Of a DNA stretch of 33,082 bases, positions 7,768-15,480 are shown piece by piece. Location of the stretch: assembly GCA_013298505.1 (NCBI GenBank), contig JAAFHY010000032.1, positions 1-33,082 on the forward strand, in the 5' to 3' direction. The DNA is from Cytophagales bacterium (GTDB lineage Bacteria; Bacteroidota; Bacteroidia; Cytophagales; Cyclobacteriaceae). The translations under genes were made by a program, and so were the position numbers. The stretch's first letter is position 1; every line of letters starts with the position of its first letter. The notes beneath the pieces are model-generated. The model did not search any database. It was not told where the DNA came from and worked only from the letters and a program-made list of their open reading frames with translations.

Positions 7768-10281
7768 ATGAAGCGTTTATATAAGGCTATAAGATTTGTG
7801 CTGGGCAAGTTGCTTGCACTCTTCCGAATACTTTTTCAATTTTTTGTTAGGTGCTTGCGCGCAGTAAATAGAAAAAAGCGTTACGCAATACCATTCTATT
7901 CGTTTGTTGCGTACGTGGTGCTGGTTGTGCTCCTCATCAAGTTTCCTGGCGATTCAGGTTATGATAAAATAATCCCGAATAAAAGGATTAATGACGTAAC
8001 CCAGATTAATCCAATTCAAGTTAATAAGGAGATCAAGCCTCAGTCAATCGAAGAAATTGTTGAAGCCATTAAAACTACTATTGGGCCAATTTCAATTGGT
8101 GGAGGAAGATTTAGCATGGGCGGCCAGATCGGCTACGAGAACAGCCTGCATATCGATATGCGCAAGTTTAACAAGATACTTCAATTAGATACGGTCGCTA
8201 AGCAAGTTACGGTGCAGCCGGGCATTGTGTGGCGCGATCTTCAAAAAGTAATTGATCGCCACAATCTCTCCGTCAAAATAATGCAGACCTATGCCAACTT
8301 TACCGTAGGTGGTTCTGTGTCGGTTAATTGCCACGGAAGATATATTGGGCATGGCCCTATCGTTTCGTCTGTGTTGGAATTGAAATTAGTCACCGCATCG
8401 GGCGAGGTAATAACGGCCAATAGAAATCAGAACCCTGAAGTGTTTGCAGCAGCAGTCGGTGGTTATGGAGGTATTGGTGTGCTGGTAGAAGTTACGTTGC
8501 AATTGGTTGATAACGTAAAAGTAGAGAGGCAAACGAATTTGGTACAAGCCAACGACTACAATGCTTTCTTCAACACAACGATCCGAAACGATAAAGATGT
8601 GATTTTTCAAAATGGTGATCTGTATCCGCCTAATTTTGATTTGATTAATAGCGTTGCCTGGAGAAAAACCGACAAGGCGCTGACCGATACCGTGCGCGTG
8701 AATCCAGCAGGGGAAAATTATTGGCTCGAACGGCAAGTGATGAAATTCGTTGCCTCTGGCTCAACTGGAAAATGGGTTCGGAAAAATTGGATCGATCCGC
8801 TTCTTTATCGTAGCGAAAAAGTGTTGTGGAGAAACCGGGAGGCGAGCTACGATGTGGCCGAACTGGAACCCAAGTCGAGGGAGGAATCGACTTATGTGCT
8901 ACAAGAGTATTTTATTCCCGTAAACAACATCAACTCATTTATCCCAAAAATGAAAGCGGTTTACGACCGCTACGATGTGAATGTAATTAATGTATCGTTG
9001 CGCCACGCTTATGCGGATAAGGAAACCTACCTATCGTGGGCAGCAGAAGAAGTATTTGCTTTCGTGATTTATTACAAACAGGGTACTGATGCTGAAGCCA
9101 GAGAGAATGTAAAGAAATGGACGGTTGCGATGACGGATGCTATCCTCAGCGAAAATGGAAGGTGGTATTTACCTTATCAACCTCACGCTACGATCGAGCA
9201 ATTCAAAAAAGGCTACGCGCAATCAGATAAGTATTTTGAAGTTAAGAACAGGCTCGATTCTTCGCATCGCTTCACCAACCGATTATTGGACAAGTACAAT
9301 CCTTTTGTCAAAGAAAGAATTGAAAAGAAAAGAGATGGCATAAAAGGGTACTATCGAGATGAAGCACAAACTTTTCTTACTGTACCAGAGTGGTACCTCG
9401 TGTTCAATCCCAAAGAATATGCCGACTATTTAGATGAAGGAAAGAACCCCTCGGCCTTTCCTTTTTATGCGTCTATCAAAGAATATTGGTCATTGTACGA
9501 TCGCTCAATGAAGTTGGTATCAACAGCCTATCCAAAAAATCAAGAATACAATATCATGTTGCGAGTGATCGGCATTAGCATTACACTGGAGTATACGGCA
9601 AAGTTGATTTACGAAAATACAGTTGGCCGTTTATTCTCTTGGTTCGCCAACGGAACAATTTCTGATGAAGAAAAAGTAATTGCCGAGGCACAGCGAGCCT
9701 ATAGCAATTTTATTTACGATGTGGCGTGGTATGAATTTCAATTTATGCCCTGGGTGAAGAAAGTATGGGGTGTTTCCAATAAAGCCAATAGCAATTGGCT
9801 TCGTAAAATGGAACGTACGCTTTTCTTTACCCTCGAATTTACCTTCAAGGCGGGCTATGCAAAGATGATTGAGTGGGCAGCAAAGGCGAGCTACGAGGAG
9901 CCTGTTACCGATATTTACTTGATGGTTTCCGCTAACGATTCGTTGAAAAATGTTCCTGATCTAAAGATGATCGAGCAACAAGCCGATAAAAAAATCATCG
10001 GTATCAAGCGGTGGGGTGCGTTTACAAAAGCGATTTTAGAAATGGCGGACAAAGATGTTAACATTCTTGAAATTGGAGGCAATGACGAAATCGTGGTTTC
10101 TGTTTTGATGGACAGGAATGCGAAAAGCAATTTTACCAATGAACTATTGTACGAATCCGTTGTCGTTAGTAAACCAGATAGAGTTAGAAAAGTCTATTTA
10201 CTGCCCGTGTCGAAATTGTTGGCTTTTGTGAAAGAAGCAAAGCGTCAAGGTGTTGAGGTAGAGCACGTTTTTGATTATTGA
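7768..10281 (+). CDS. Membrane-anchored FAD-binding (PCMH) oxidoreductase
   Basis: 837 residues from the ATG at 7768; TTG at 7762 is an upstream alternative that adds two residues. A basic N-terminus and a hydrophobic helix at about 41-58 (FYSFVAYVVLVVLLI) anchor it in the inner membrane. A PCMH/FAD_binding_4 domain covers about 75-255, with ISIGGGRFSMGG as the FAD pyrophosphate loop, VTVQPGIVWRDLQ, and GGSVSVNCHG. The loop has Phe where several covalent flavoproteins have the FAD-linking His, so FAD is probably non-covalent. Residues 255-510 resemble the C-terminal half of VAO-type oxidases. About 515-837 is an aromatic-rich region (TFLTVPEWYLVFNPKEYADY, WYEFQFMPWVKKVW) that I do not recognise. 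It follows the Tat protein by 7 bases and precedes a lipoprotein by one base. Substrate unknown. Confidence 0.85.
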   Translation: MKRLYKAIRFVLGKLLALFRILFQFFVRCLRAVNRKKRYAIPFYSFVAYVVLVVLLIKFPGDSGYDKIIPNKRINDVTQINPIQVNKEIKPQSIEEIVEAIKTTIGPISIGGGRFSMGGQIGYENSLHIDMRKFNKILQLDTVAKQVTVQPGIVWRDLQKVIDRHNLSVKIMQTYANFTVGGSVSVNCHGRYIGHGPIVSSVLELKLVTASGEVITANRNQNPEVFAAAVGGYGGIGVLVEVTLQLVDNVKVERQTNLVQANDYNAFFNTTIRNDKDVIFQNGDLYPPNFDLINSVAWRKTDKALTDTVRVNPAGENYWLERQVMKFVASGSTGKWVRKNWIDPLLYRSEKVLWRNREASYDVAELEPKSREESTYVLQEYFIPVNNINSFIPKMKAVYDRYDVNVINVSLRHAYADKETYLSWAAEEVFAFVIYYKQGTDAEARENVKKWTVAMTDAILSENGRWYLPYQPHATIEQFKKGYAQSDKYFEVKNRLDSSHRFTNRLLDKYNPFVKERIEKKRDGIKGYYRDEAQTFLTVPEWYLVFNPKEYADYLDEGKNPSAFPFYASIKEYWSLYDRSMKLVSTAYPKNQEYNIMLRVIGISITLEYTAKLIYENTVGRLFSWFANGTISDEEKVIAEAQRAYSNFIYDVAWYEFQFMPWVKKVWGVSNKANSNWLRKMERTLFFTLEFTFKAGYAKMIEWAAKASYEEPVTDIYLMVSANDSLKNVPDLKMIEQQADKKIIGIKRWGAFTKAILEMADKDVNILEIGGNDEIVVSVLMDRNAKSNFTNELLYESVVVSKPDRVRKVYLLPVSKLLAFVKEAKRQGVEVEHVFDY

Positions 10282-10282
10282 A

Positions 10283-10867
10283 ATGAATCGGTTAATAAAC
10301 GCCCTGCGAATTGAGCTTTGCCTAGCAGCGTTGTTAGTAGTAGGTTGTAGCAAAGGCAAACAAGATAATAGCGCTAACGCGATTCGATTGGCTAATCAAT
10401 TTGTCGATGCGTTCTATTCCTTCGATCGAGATTCGCTTCAATCTATTTTGTCTGAGGCCAGGGAATCTCAGCCTAACATTTTATACTACCAGAAATGGGC
10501 AGAGTGTGGTAATTACAGAATTATAGATCGCACCAAATATTTTGTAAAAAATGATTCGATCGTGATGTTCCCTGTTACAGTTGAAGATGATCTGATGAAG
10601 GCTCTAGAGATTGATTTTCATGTTACAGATACATTTCGGATAGCGATCCTGCGTGGACGGATTCGTTCAGTGGAAACTTCATCCAATGACTTGGCTATCT
10701 ATCATGAAGCAAAAGAGTGGGTAAAGGTGAACCGACCTGATTTAGTGGCGATCGCCTGCGAAGGAATATGGAACGGTGGACCTACTCCGTGCGAGTGTCT
10801 TAGTGGGTTTGTAGCGGGCTTTAGAAATTTCGTGAAAGTAAAAAAATCGGCACTTTCTAAACAATGA
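10283..10867 (+). CDS. Small lipoprotein of unknown function
   Basis: 194 residues from ATG 10283, one base after the stop of the oxidoreductase gene, so probably translationally coupled. The N-terminus MNRLINALRIELCLAALLVVGCSKGK is a lipoprotein signal with lipobox VVGC. The mature part begins with an NTF2/DUF-like helical segment (ANQFVDAFYSFDRDSLQSIL), followed by mixed alpha/beta sequence and a Cys-containing end (GGPTPCECLSGF). A longer reading from TTG at 10271 would overlap the upstream gene and spoil the signal peptide. It is probably the third member of the unit with the Tat protein and the oxidoreductase, facing the periplasm. I do not recognise the family. Confidence 0.8.
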   Translation: MNRLINALRIELCLAALLVVGCSKGKQDNSANAIRLANQFVDAFYSFDRDSLQSILSEARESQPNILYYQKWAECGNYRIIDRTKYFVKNDSIVMFPVTVEDDLMKALEIDFHVTDTFRIAILRGRIRSVETSSNDLAIYHEAKEWVKVNRPDLVAIACEGIWNGGPTPCECLSGFVAGFRNFVKVKKSALSKQ

Positions 10868-10889
10868 TTGCCCACCATACTTTTGGTTT

Positions 10890-11327
10890 CTATTTACAAC
10901 TTCCACACGCCCATTCTTCGTCTAGGTCAATCACGGTGACAATGGTAAGGTGCCGCTGCTTGGGTGCTACAATGATACGAACATGTTGATTGTCTTTTGA
11001 GGTGTACCCTTCGAGGGCATACTTCGGGCCACGAGGGGCGTCTAGTTCGCTTTTGCTGTAATTTACTTCTGCTTTCCTTACAATCTCTTTTACTTCACGC
11101 TGCGTGATATGTCTACAATCCATTCGGCAGCGGGCATGTTTGGTGAAAAAGTATTCTGCGTTTTCGTCTCTGAAGACGTCAAGGTTGTCAGTTGGTTGGC
11201 GTGAATTCGTTTCTTCTTTCGAATTCGTAGTAAGCTCGTTATCATTTTTTGCTTCGCGGCATTGTTTTACAAATAGTGCAATCACAAAAAAGACGAGCAC
11301 GAAAATATAGGGGATCAGTTTTTTCAT
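10890..11327 (-). CDS. DUF4258 domain protein with N-terminal membrane anchor
   Basis: 145 residues. MKKLIPYIFVLVFFVIALFV is a transmembrane helix or uncleaved signal; a low-complexity Glu/Asn/Thr linker runs to about residue 50. The DUF4258 domain (about 58-140) shows the typical FFTKHARCRMDCRHIT start, an EVKEIVRKAEV helix, and the RIIVAPKQRHLTIVTVIDL strand pair. The C-terminus CGSCK is a possible metal site. DUF4258 is a small fold related to RelE/BrnT-like proteins, but here it is anchored and no antitoxin is next to it, so a toxin role is not supported. A -7 element TACCTTTG lies on this strand at 11390-11397, without a clear -33. It converges with the lipoprotein gene (22-base gap). 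Confidence 0.82.
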   Translation of the reverse strand: MKKLIPYIFVLVFFVIALFVKQCREAKNDNELTTNSKEETNSRQPTDNLDVFRDENAEYFFTKHARCRMDCRHITQREVKEIVRKAEVNYSKSELDAPRGPKYALEGYTSKDNQHVRIIVAPKQRHLTIVTVIDLDEEWACGSCK

Positions 11328-11687
11328 TTGTAGTTTCTTCAGTTTTAATAATGGGGTTTGTTAATGACTTAAGTATTTAAAGGCATTGACAAAGGTAGCC
11401 CTTCAAAAGATTTTTTTTAGTCGTTGTAAACGCCAGAGTAGAAAGCGCGTAAGAATGACTGCTTTTTTTCTCAAGATTAATGGCCATAAACCACTCTTGG
11501 CAGCCAATCAGTTGATGGGTTGCTCCAAAAAGCGTTTCCTAATGATTGGACAGATGAGTTTCGCATGTATTTAAATGAATAATTGTTACTTGATTTTCAG
11601 CTCGGTTCTACCGTGAAACATCTAAATTTGAAATAGATTTTATTTAAAATAGACCAAGAGAAAGAATATTTATAAGTAAAACAAAAA
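11328..11687. other. Intergenic region, probably divergent promoters
   Basis: 360 bases separating divergent genes. It contains a -7 match TACCTTTG (minus strand, 11390-11397) for the DUF4258 gene and a -7 match TAAATTTG (plus strand, 11623-11630) for the methyltransferase gene; neither has a good -33 partner. A 62-codon plus-strand reading frame at 11386-11574 overlaps the first of these signals and has no recognisable composition, so I do not call it a gene. Confidence 0.4.
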
Positions 11688-12464
11688 GTGAAGGCCATCA
11701 ATAGCATAAAGAAATTAATACCGCTTCAAATCAAGCGAGGTATCAAGTTATGGTGGCACCGTGGAGATCAGTTTGTTTGTCCGTTATGCCAGTATGCAGC
11801 AAAAGAATTGCTGCCGATTGGTTTGGATATACCCATACTTCGGGAAATGGCGGTGGCCGGTGCCGGCAGAAGATTAGGTGGTTGCCTGAAGTGCAACTCT
11901 ACTGATAAAGAGCGTTTGGTGTATTTGTTCTTAGCCAATAAGGCAAACATTTTTTCAACTAAGCAGGTGCGCATCCTTCATATTGCCCCAGAGAAAAACC
12001 TGTCGCAGAAATTGTATGAAACAGGTTTTACTCAATATGTATGCGGAGATTTATTTACTGAAAGCTACCAGTATCCAACCTACGTGCAGCCCATGAACGT
12101 GCTTCAGCTGCCATTTGAAAAGGATTGGTTTGATTTTGTGATTTGCAACCATGTGTTAGAGCATGTACCAGAAGACAGAGCAGCCATGCGTGAATTATCT
12201 CGTGTTTTGAAGCCGGGTGGACAAGCTATCGTGCAAGTACCCATTGCTAAGAAACTGGCTCATACTGTGGAAGATGCCAGCATCACTACTCCACAGGCAA
12301 GGGAACAAGCTTTTGGTCAATTTGATCATGTGCGCCTGTATGGAATGGATTATGCGGATCGGCTTCAGCAATGCGGATTTACCGTCAGCAAGTTCAATCT
12401 GTTCCTTGAATTTCCGCAATACGGCCTCAATGAAAATGAAGATATTTATATAGGTAGTAAATAG
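11688..12464 (+). CDS. Class I SAM-dependent methyltransferase with zinc ribbon
   Basis: 258 residues from GTG 11688. Two CxxC pairs (C31/C34 and C66/C69) in the first 70 residues suggest a zinc ribbon. The methyltransferase domain runs from about 94: VRILHIAPEKNLSQKL replaces the usual motif I, CGDLF is the acidic strand end, DFVICNHVLEHVPED is the motif IV/helix region (149-163), and LSRVLKPGGQAIVQVP is motif VI. This is the Methyltransf_11 pattern, with substrate unknown. Such Cys-pair-plus-methyltransferase proteins are often found in polysaccharide or glycan loci, but no glycosyltransferase is near. There is no Shine-Dalgarno sequence, and the GTG start gives a plausible basic N-terminus. 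Confidence 0.85.
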   Translation: MKAINSIKKLIPLQIKRGIKLWWHRGDQFVCPLCQYAAKELLPIGLDIPILREMAVAGAGRRLGGCLKCNSTDKERLVYLFLANKANIFSTKQVRILHIAPEKNLSQKLYETGFTQYVCGDLFTESYQYPTYVQPMNVLQLPFEKDWFDFVICNHVLEHVPEDRAAMRELSRVLKPGGQAIVQVPIAKKLAHTVEDASITTPQAREQAFGQFDHVRLYGMDYADRLQQCGFTVSKFNLFLEFPQYGLNENEDIYIGSK

Positions 12465-12576
12465 TTTTGTTGACACTACATTTTGCCGAGGAGCGAAACT
12501 AGTGAGCAAGGTATCTTTAAAAATTTTGACTCTTGAATTTTCAGAATTGGCTAAATCTTACGAGTAGCAAGCCAAC

Positions 12577-13485
12577 TTACCTCATTTTCTCCCTCTTAAT
12601 CAAGTAAGCTTGCAACACTTCAATGTAGTTGGTTTTTGAGTTTACCTGAATGAAATCTAGCTTAAGCTGGTGGCACTTCATTTTTAGTTCAGCATGAAGT
12701 TGCGAAAGATGAGCCTCATATTTCGTTTTAATCTCTGATGGCTTTAGTTTTATCTTCTCTTCCGTTTCTAAGTCAATAAACTCGTAAGGACGTTCTGCAA
12801 ACGAAAAATTCATTTCTGTTTCGTGGTCGGTAACGTGAAACAAAAGTACTTCGTGCTTATTATGCTTTAAGTGTTGAAGTGATTTAAAAATAGCGTCTAG
12901 GTTTTCGCTGCCATCAAACATATCGCTAAACAGGATAACGAGCGAGCGCTTATGTATTTTTTCGGCAATCTCGTGCAGCACGCTTACCACATCGGTAGTT
13001 TGAGGTCGCGCTGGTTTTGCGCGAAGCTGGTTTTCTAATAGAGTAAATAACTTATTTAGGTGCGCCCCAGACGATTTAATGGGGGTGAGCTCTTCAAGGC
13101 GGTTATTAAAAAAGGCAAGACCTACCGCATCGCGTTGTTGGTTGAGCAAGTACGCTAGTGCAGAAGCGGCATGTATGCTGAACTTTATCTTCGCCAGCGA
13201 AGGCTGGGGGTAGTACATCGAAGACGATGTATCGATGGCAATGAGGCACCGTAGATTTGTCTCTTCTTCGTATTGTTTGGTAAAAAGCCGATCGGTACGG
13301 GCAAAAACTTTCCAATCAATGTGCCGCGTGCTTTGGCCTTCATTATAAAGCCTGTGTTCGGCAAACTCTACCGAAAAACCATGAAATGGAGACTTGTGCA
13401 GCCCGGTAATAAAGCCTTCTACCAACTGTTTGGCCAGCAGTTCTAAGCTTCCTGTTTGCTTGCTATCTTCAAAAGTTGACCTCAT
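12577..13485 (-). CDS. DUF58 domain protein (vWA-like)
   Basis: 302 residues. The DUF58 signature is clear: FHGFSVEFAEHRLYNEGQ followed by STRHIDWKVFARTDRLFTKQ (about 38-75), then a vWA-like fold with LIAIDTSSSMYY (about 83-94), whose DxSxS is the MIDAS metal site, and VILFSDMFDG (about 182-191). DUF58 proteins usually sit beside a MoxR-type AAA+ ATPase and Bat proteins; none is adjacent here, so it is either solitary or part of a split system. It has no membrane segment and is probably cytoplasmic. It is transcribed divergently from the PUR gene with a 110-base shared upstream region. Confidence 0.9.
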   Translation of the reverse strand: MRSTFEDSKQTGSLELLAKQLVEGFITGLHKSPFHGFSVEFAEHRLYNEGQSTRHIDWKVFARTDRLFTKQYEEETNLRCLIAIDTSSSMYYPQPSLAKIKFSIHAASALAYLLNQQRDAVGLAFFNNRLEELTPIKSSGAHLNKLFTLLENQLRAKPARPQTTDVVSVLHEIAEKIHKRSLVILFSDMFDGSENLDAIFKSLQHLKHNKHEVLLFHVTDHETEMNFSFAERPYEFIDLETEEKIKLKPSEIKTKYEAHLSQLHAELKMKCHQLKLDFIQVNSKTNYIEVLQAYLIKREKMR

Positions 13486-13529
13486 TAGAACTTAAATAAA
13501 CGCAAAGCCCGTAAAAATCGTACGATCTT

Positions 13530-13560
13530 TTTGCATTAAATTTTTAAAATACTACCTTCG
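13530..13560 (+). promoter_or_regulatory. Bacteroidota-type promoter for PUR gene
   Basis: TTTG (13530-13533), a 19-base spacer, and TACCTTCG (13553-13560), a 7 of 8 match to TAnnTTTG. This places the transcript start near 13567, about 29 bases before the GTG start. Confidence 0.6.
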
Positions 13561-13595
13561 ATTTACCTAAAACCCTAACCTAACCCTAAGATTCT

Positions 13596-13955
13596 GTGGA
13601 AGAGCAAAAGAACAGTAACCGTGAAGAGATTTATTCAGAGAAAGTAAAGGCGGGAAAGCGCACTTACTTTTTTGATGTGAAGTCGACCCGTTCCAATGAT
13701 TATTACCTCACCATTACCGAAAGCAAAAAGCGCTTTAACAAAGATGATGAAGGGTTTACCTACGAAAAGCACAAGATTTTTGTATACAAAGAAGATTTCA
13801 ACAAGTTTTTGGAAGCACTCAACAACACCGTAAACCATATAAAAACAGAACTTCTTCCCGATGTTGATTTTGACTCGTTCGATCATGCCCGCGAAGAGAA
13901 AGAACACGATGAAGCAAAGCCATCCGCAGTTGTTTCAGAGCTAAAGTGGGATTAA
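13596..13955 (+). CDS. DUF3276/PUR family DNA/RNA-binding protein
   Basis: 119 residues from GTG 13596. Residues 10-90 (EEIYSEKVKAGKRTYFFDVK, DYYLTITESKKRF, HKIFVYKEDFNKFLEALN) are the beta-beta-beta-beta-alpha PUR repeat found in bacterial Pur-alpha-like proteins, which bind single-stranded DNA and RNA and may dimerise. The C-terminal 35 residues are acidic and probably disordered. A good promoter lies 36 bases upstream, and a hairpin followed by a T-run follows the stop at 13978-14010, so it is a single-gene transcript. The family is near-universal in Bacteroidota; its cellular role is poorly defined. Confidence 0.9.
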   Translation: MEEQKNSNREEIYSEKVKAGKRTYFFDVKSTRSNDYYLTITESKKRFNKDDEGFTYEKHKIFVYKEDFNKFLEALNNTVNHIKTELLPDVDFDSFDHAREEKEHDEAKPSAVVSELKWD

Positions 13956-13977
13956 GATTTTTCTTTACCTAAACCGG

Positions 13978-14010
13978 AAAAGGCCTTGGTGAAAACTGAG
14001 GCTTTTTCTT
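13978..14010 (+). terminator. Probable intrinsic terminator of PUR gene
   Basis: The left arm aaaaggcct and right arm aggctttt pair with one bulged g around a 12-base loop, and the right arm runs into tttttctttt. It lies 22 bases after the stop codon. Confidence 0.65.
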
Positions 14011-14100
14011 TTCACTCTCTGTAGCTTCAGCGAAGGAGGTTTCTCCCATTAAAAGTTGTAGCTCTAGCTACGTACATTGCCTAAATGTAGAAACGGATTT

Positions 14101-14210
14101 TTTTTGCGGCCTGCCACGTGGGGCACCGTGGCACCGGGCTTTTCGCTGCAAGTCCGTCCACGCTAGCTCTATCCCGCTTCGGGCTTTTCGCTTCAATCCC
14201 TGGCCGGGGC
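14101..14210 (+). repeat. Dispersed GC-rich repeat, copy A
   Basis: A GC-rich 110-base block in the gap upstream of ychF. It shares blocks with the reverse complement of 17537-17622: gcggcct at the outer end, a gggc-t-ttc-ct-caagtcc-ccacgc stretch, cttcgggcttttcg, and atccctggccggg at the other end. Copy A carries an extra 23-base palindromic insert (gccacg / cgtggc) absent from copy B. The rest of 13956-14270 holds the PUR terminator and the ychF promoter; no gene is seen. Confidence 0.8.
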
Positions 14211-14211
14211 A

Positions 14212-14242
14212 TTTCAATCAGAGCGAAATTGCCATATCTTTG
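14212..14242 (+). promoter_or_regulatory. Promoter of ychF
   Basis: TTTC (14212-14215), a 19-base spacer, and a perfect TATCTTTG (14235-14242). The -33 element lies one base past the end of repeat copy A, so the repeat abuts the promoter. The transcript start would be near 14249, about 22 bases from the ATG. Confidence 0.65.
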
Positions 14243-14270
14243 CGCCCTAATTTTATAAAAAACAGATCGA

Positions 14271-15368
14271 ATGGGACTTAAATGCGGAATCGTTGGCCTA
14301 CCCAATGTAGGCAAGTCAACACTTTTTAATGCAATTTCTAATAATAAGGCAGAAGCCGCCAACTTCCCGTTCTGTACCATCGAACCTAACGTGGGCGTAA
14401 TATCTGTGCCCGATGAACGATTACGAATATTAGAAAGTCTGGTTAATCCACAGAAGATTATACCCACTTCGTTCGAGTTTGTAGACATAGCAGGTTTAGT
14501 AAAAGGAGCCAGCAAAGGCGAGGGGCTGGGCAATCAGTTTTTGGCCAACATCCGCGAAGTAGACGCTATCGCGCACGTGGTGCGGTGTTTTGATAACGAC
14601 AACATCATCCACGTAGGTGGAAAAGTAGACCCCATTGCCGACAAGGAAATCATCGATACCGAGTTGCAATTGAAAGACCTCGAATCGGTAGAAAAAAAGA
14701 TTAGTAAAGTAGAGCGCACTGCCAAAAGTGGTGATGCCAAGGCAAAAAAAGAATTGGCCACTTTAGTAGCCTACAAAGAAACATTGCTTGCAGGTAAAAA
14801 CGCCCGCAGCTTGCAGGTAGATGCAGAAGATAAAAAGGCTATTGAGGACTTGCTGTTGCTTACTGATAAGCCGGTGATCTACGTTGCAAATGTAGATGAG
14901 GGTTCTATCCATACTGGAAACGCTCACGTAGATGCCTTAAAGAAATTGGTAAAACAAGAAGGCGCAGAGGTAGTGTTGGTTTGCGCGGCCATCGAAGCGC
15001 AGATAGCAGAATTGGAAAGTGAAGACGATCGAAAAGTATTTTTGGCCGAGTATGGATTAACTGAATCTGGCCTTAGCCGACTGATCCGTGCCGCCTACGA
15101 TTTGCTCGATTTGATAACTTATTTTACTGCTGGAGAGAAAGAGGTACGAGCGTGGACAATCCACAAAGGTTGGAAAGCCCCCCAAGCGGCAGGTGTTATT
15201 CATACCGATTTTGAAAGAGGCTTTATCCGTGCCGAGGTTATTAAATTACCCGACTACCAGAAATTTAAGACCGAGGCGGGGTGCAGAGAGGCTGGCAAAT
15301 TAGCGGTAGAAGGTAAAGAATATGTGGTAGTAGATGGCGATGTAATGCATTTTCGCTTTAATGTCTGA
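14271..15368 (+). CDS. ychF: YchF/OLA1-family P-loop ATPase
   Basis: 365 residues, the usual length for YchF (363 in E. coli). The P-loop GLPNVGKST is at 9-17, switch [21 protein letters not shown] follows, and the G4 motif is NVDE in place of NKxD (YVANVDE), the substitution that makes this GTPase-fold family prefer ATP. A coiled-coil insertion lies in the middle ([16 protein letters not shown]), and the C-terminal TGS domain (about 280-363) contains [17 protein letters not shown] and [14 protein letters not shown]. YchF binds ribosomes and is linked to the oxidative stress response and translation. The ATG at 14271 matches the family N-terminus. Confidence 0.98.
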   Translation: MGLKCGIVGLPNVGKSTLFNAISNNKAEAANFPFCTIEPNVGVISVPDERLRILESLVNPQKIIPTSFEFVDIAGLVKGASKGEGLGNQFLANIREVDAIAHVVRCFDNDNIIHVGGKVDPIADKEIIDTELQLKDLESVEKKISKVERTAKSGDAKAKKELATLVAYKETLLAGKNARSLQVDAEDKKAIEDLLLLTDKPVIYVANVDEGSIHTGNAHVDALKKLVKQEGAEVVLVCAAIEAQIAELESEDDRKVFLAEYGLTESGLSRLIRAAYDLLDLITYFTAGEKEVRAWTIHKGWKAPQAAGVIHTDFERGFIRAEVIKLPDYQKFKTEAGCREAGKLAVEGKEYVVVDGDVMHFRFNV

Positions 15369-15384
15369 TATTTCCTTACATGGT

Positions 15385-15417
15385 TTTGTCCGATTAGCTT
15401 GATTTTTAGTACTTTAG
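15385..15417 (+). promoter_or_regulatory. Possible promoter of Cas6-like gene
   Basis: TTTG (15385-15388), a 21-base spacer, and TACTTTAG (15410-15417), 7 of 8 to TAnnTTTG. It lies about 65 bases before the GTG start and 17 bases after ychF, suggesting transcription independent of ychF. Confidence 0.4.
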
Positions 15418-15480
15418 CTTTCCGCATTCTTCAATTTTTTAGAGCGGCTTAAGTCAGGCTATTTTTTTAGCTTTCAAATT

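Noticed and set aside
10890-11327. DUF4258 protein as a toxin of a toxin-antitoxin pair
   Set aside because: It is membrane-anchored and no small antitoxin gene lies next to it.
11386-11574. 62-codon plus-strand reading frame
   Set aside because: No signal, domain or start signal; overlaps the likely DUF4258 promoter region.
13568-13590. Telomere-like ccctaa repeats upstream of the PUR gene
   Set aside because: Only two or three imperfect units within the short 5' leader, downstream of a good promoter; coincidence in an AT/C-rich leader is enough.
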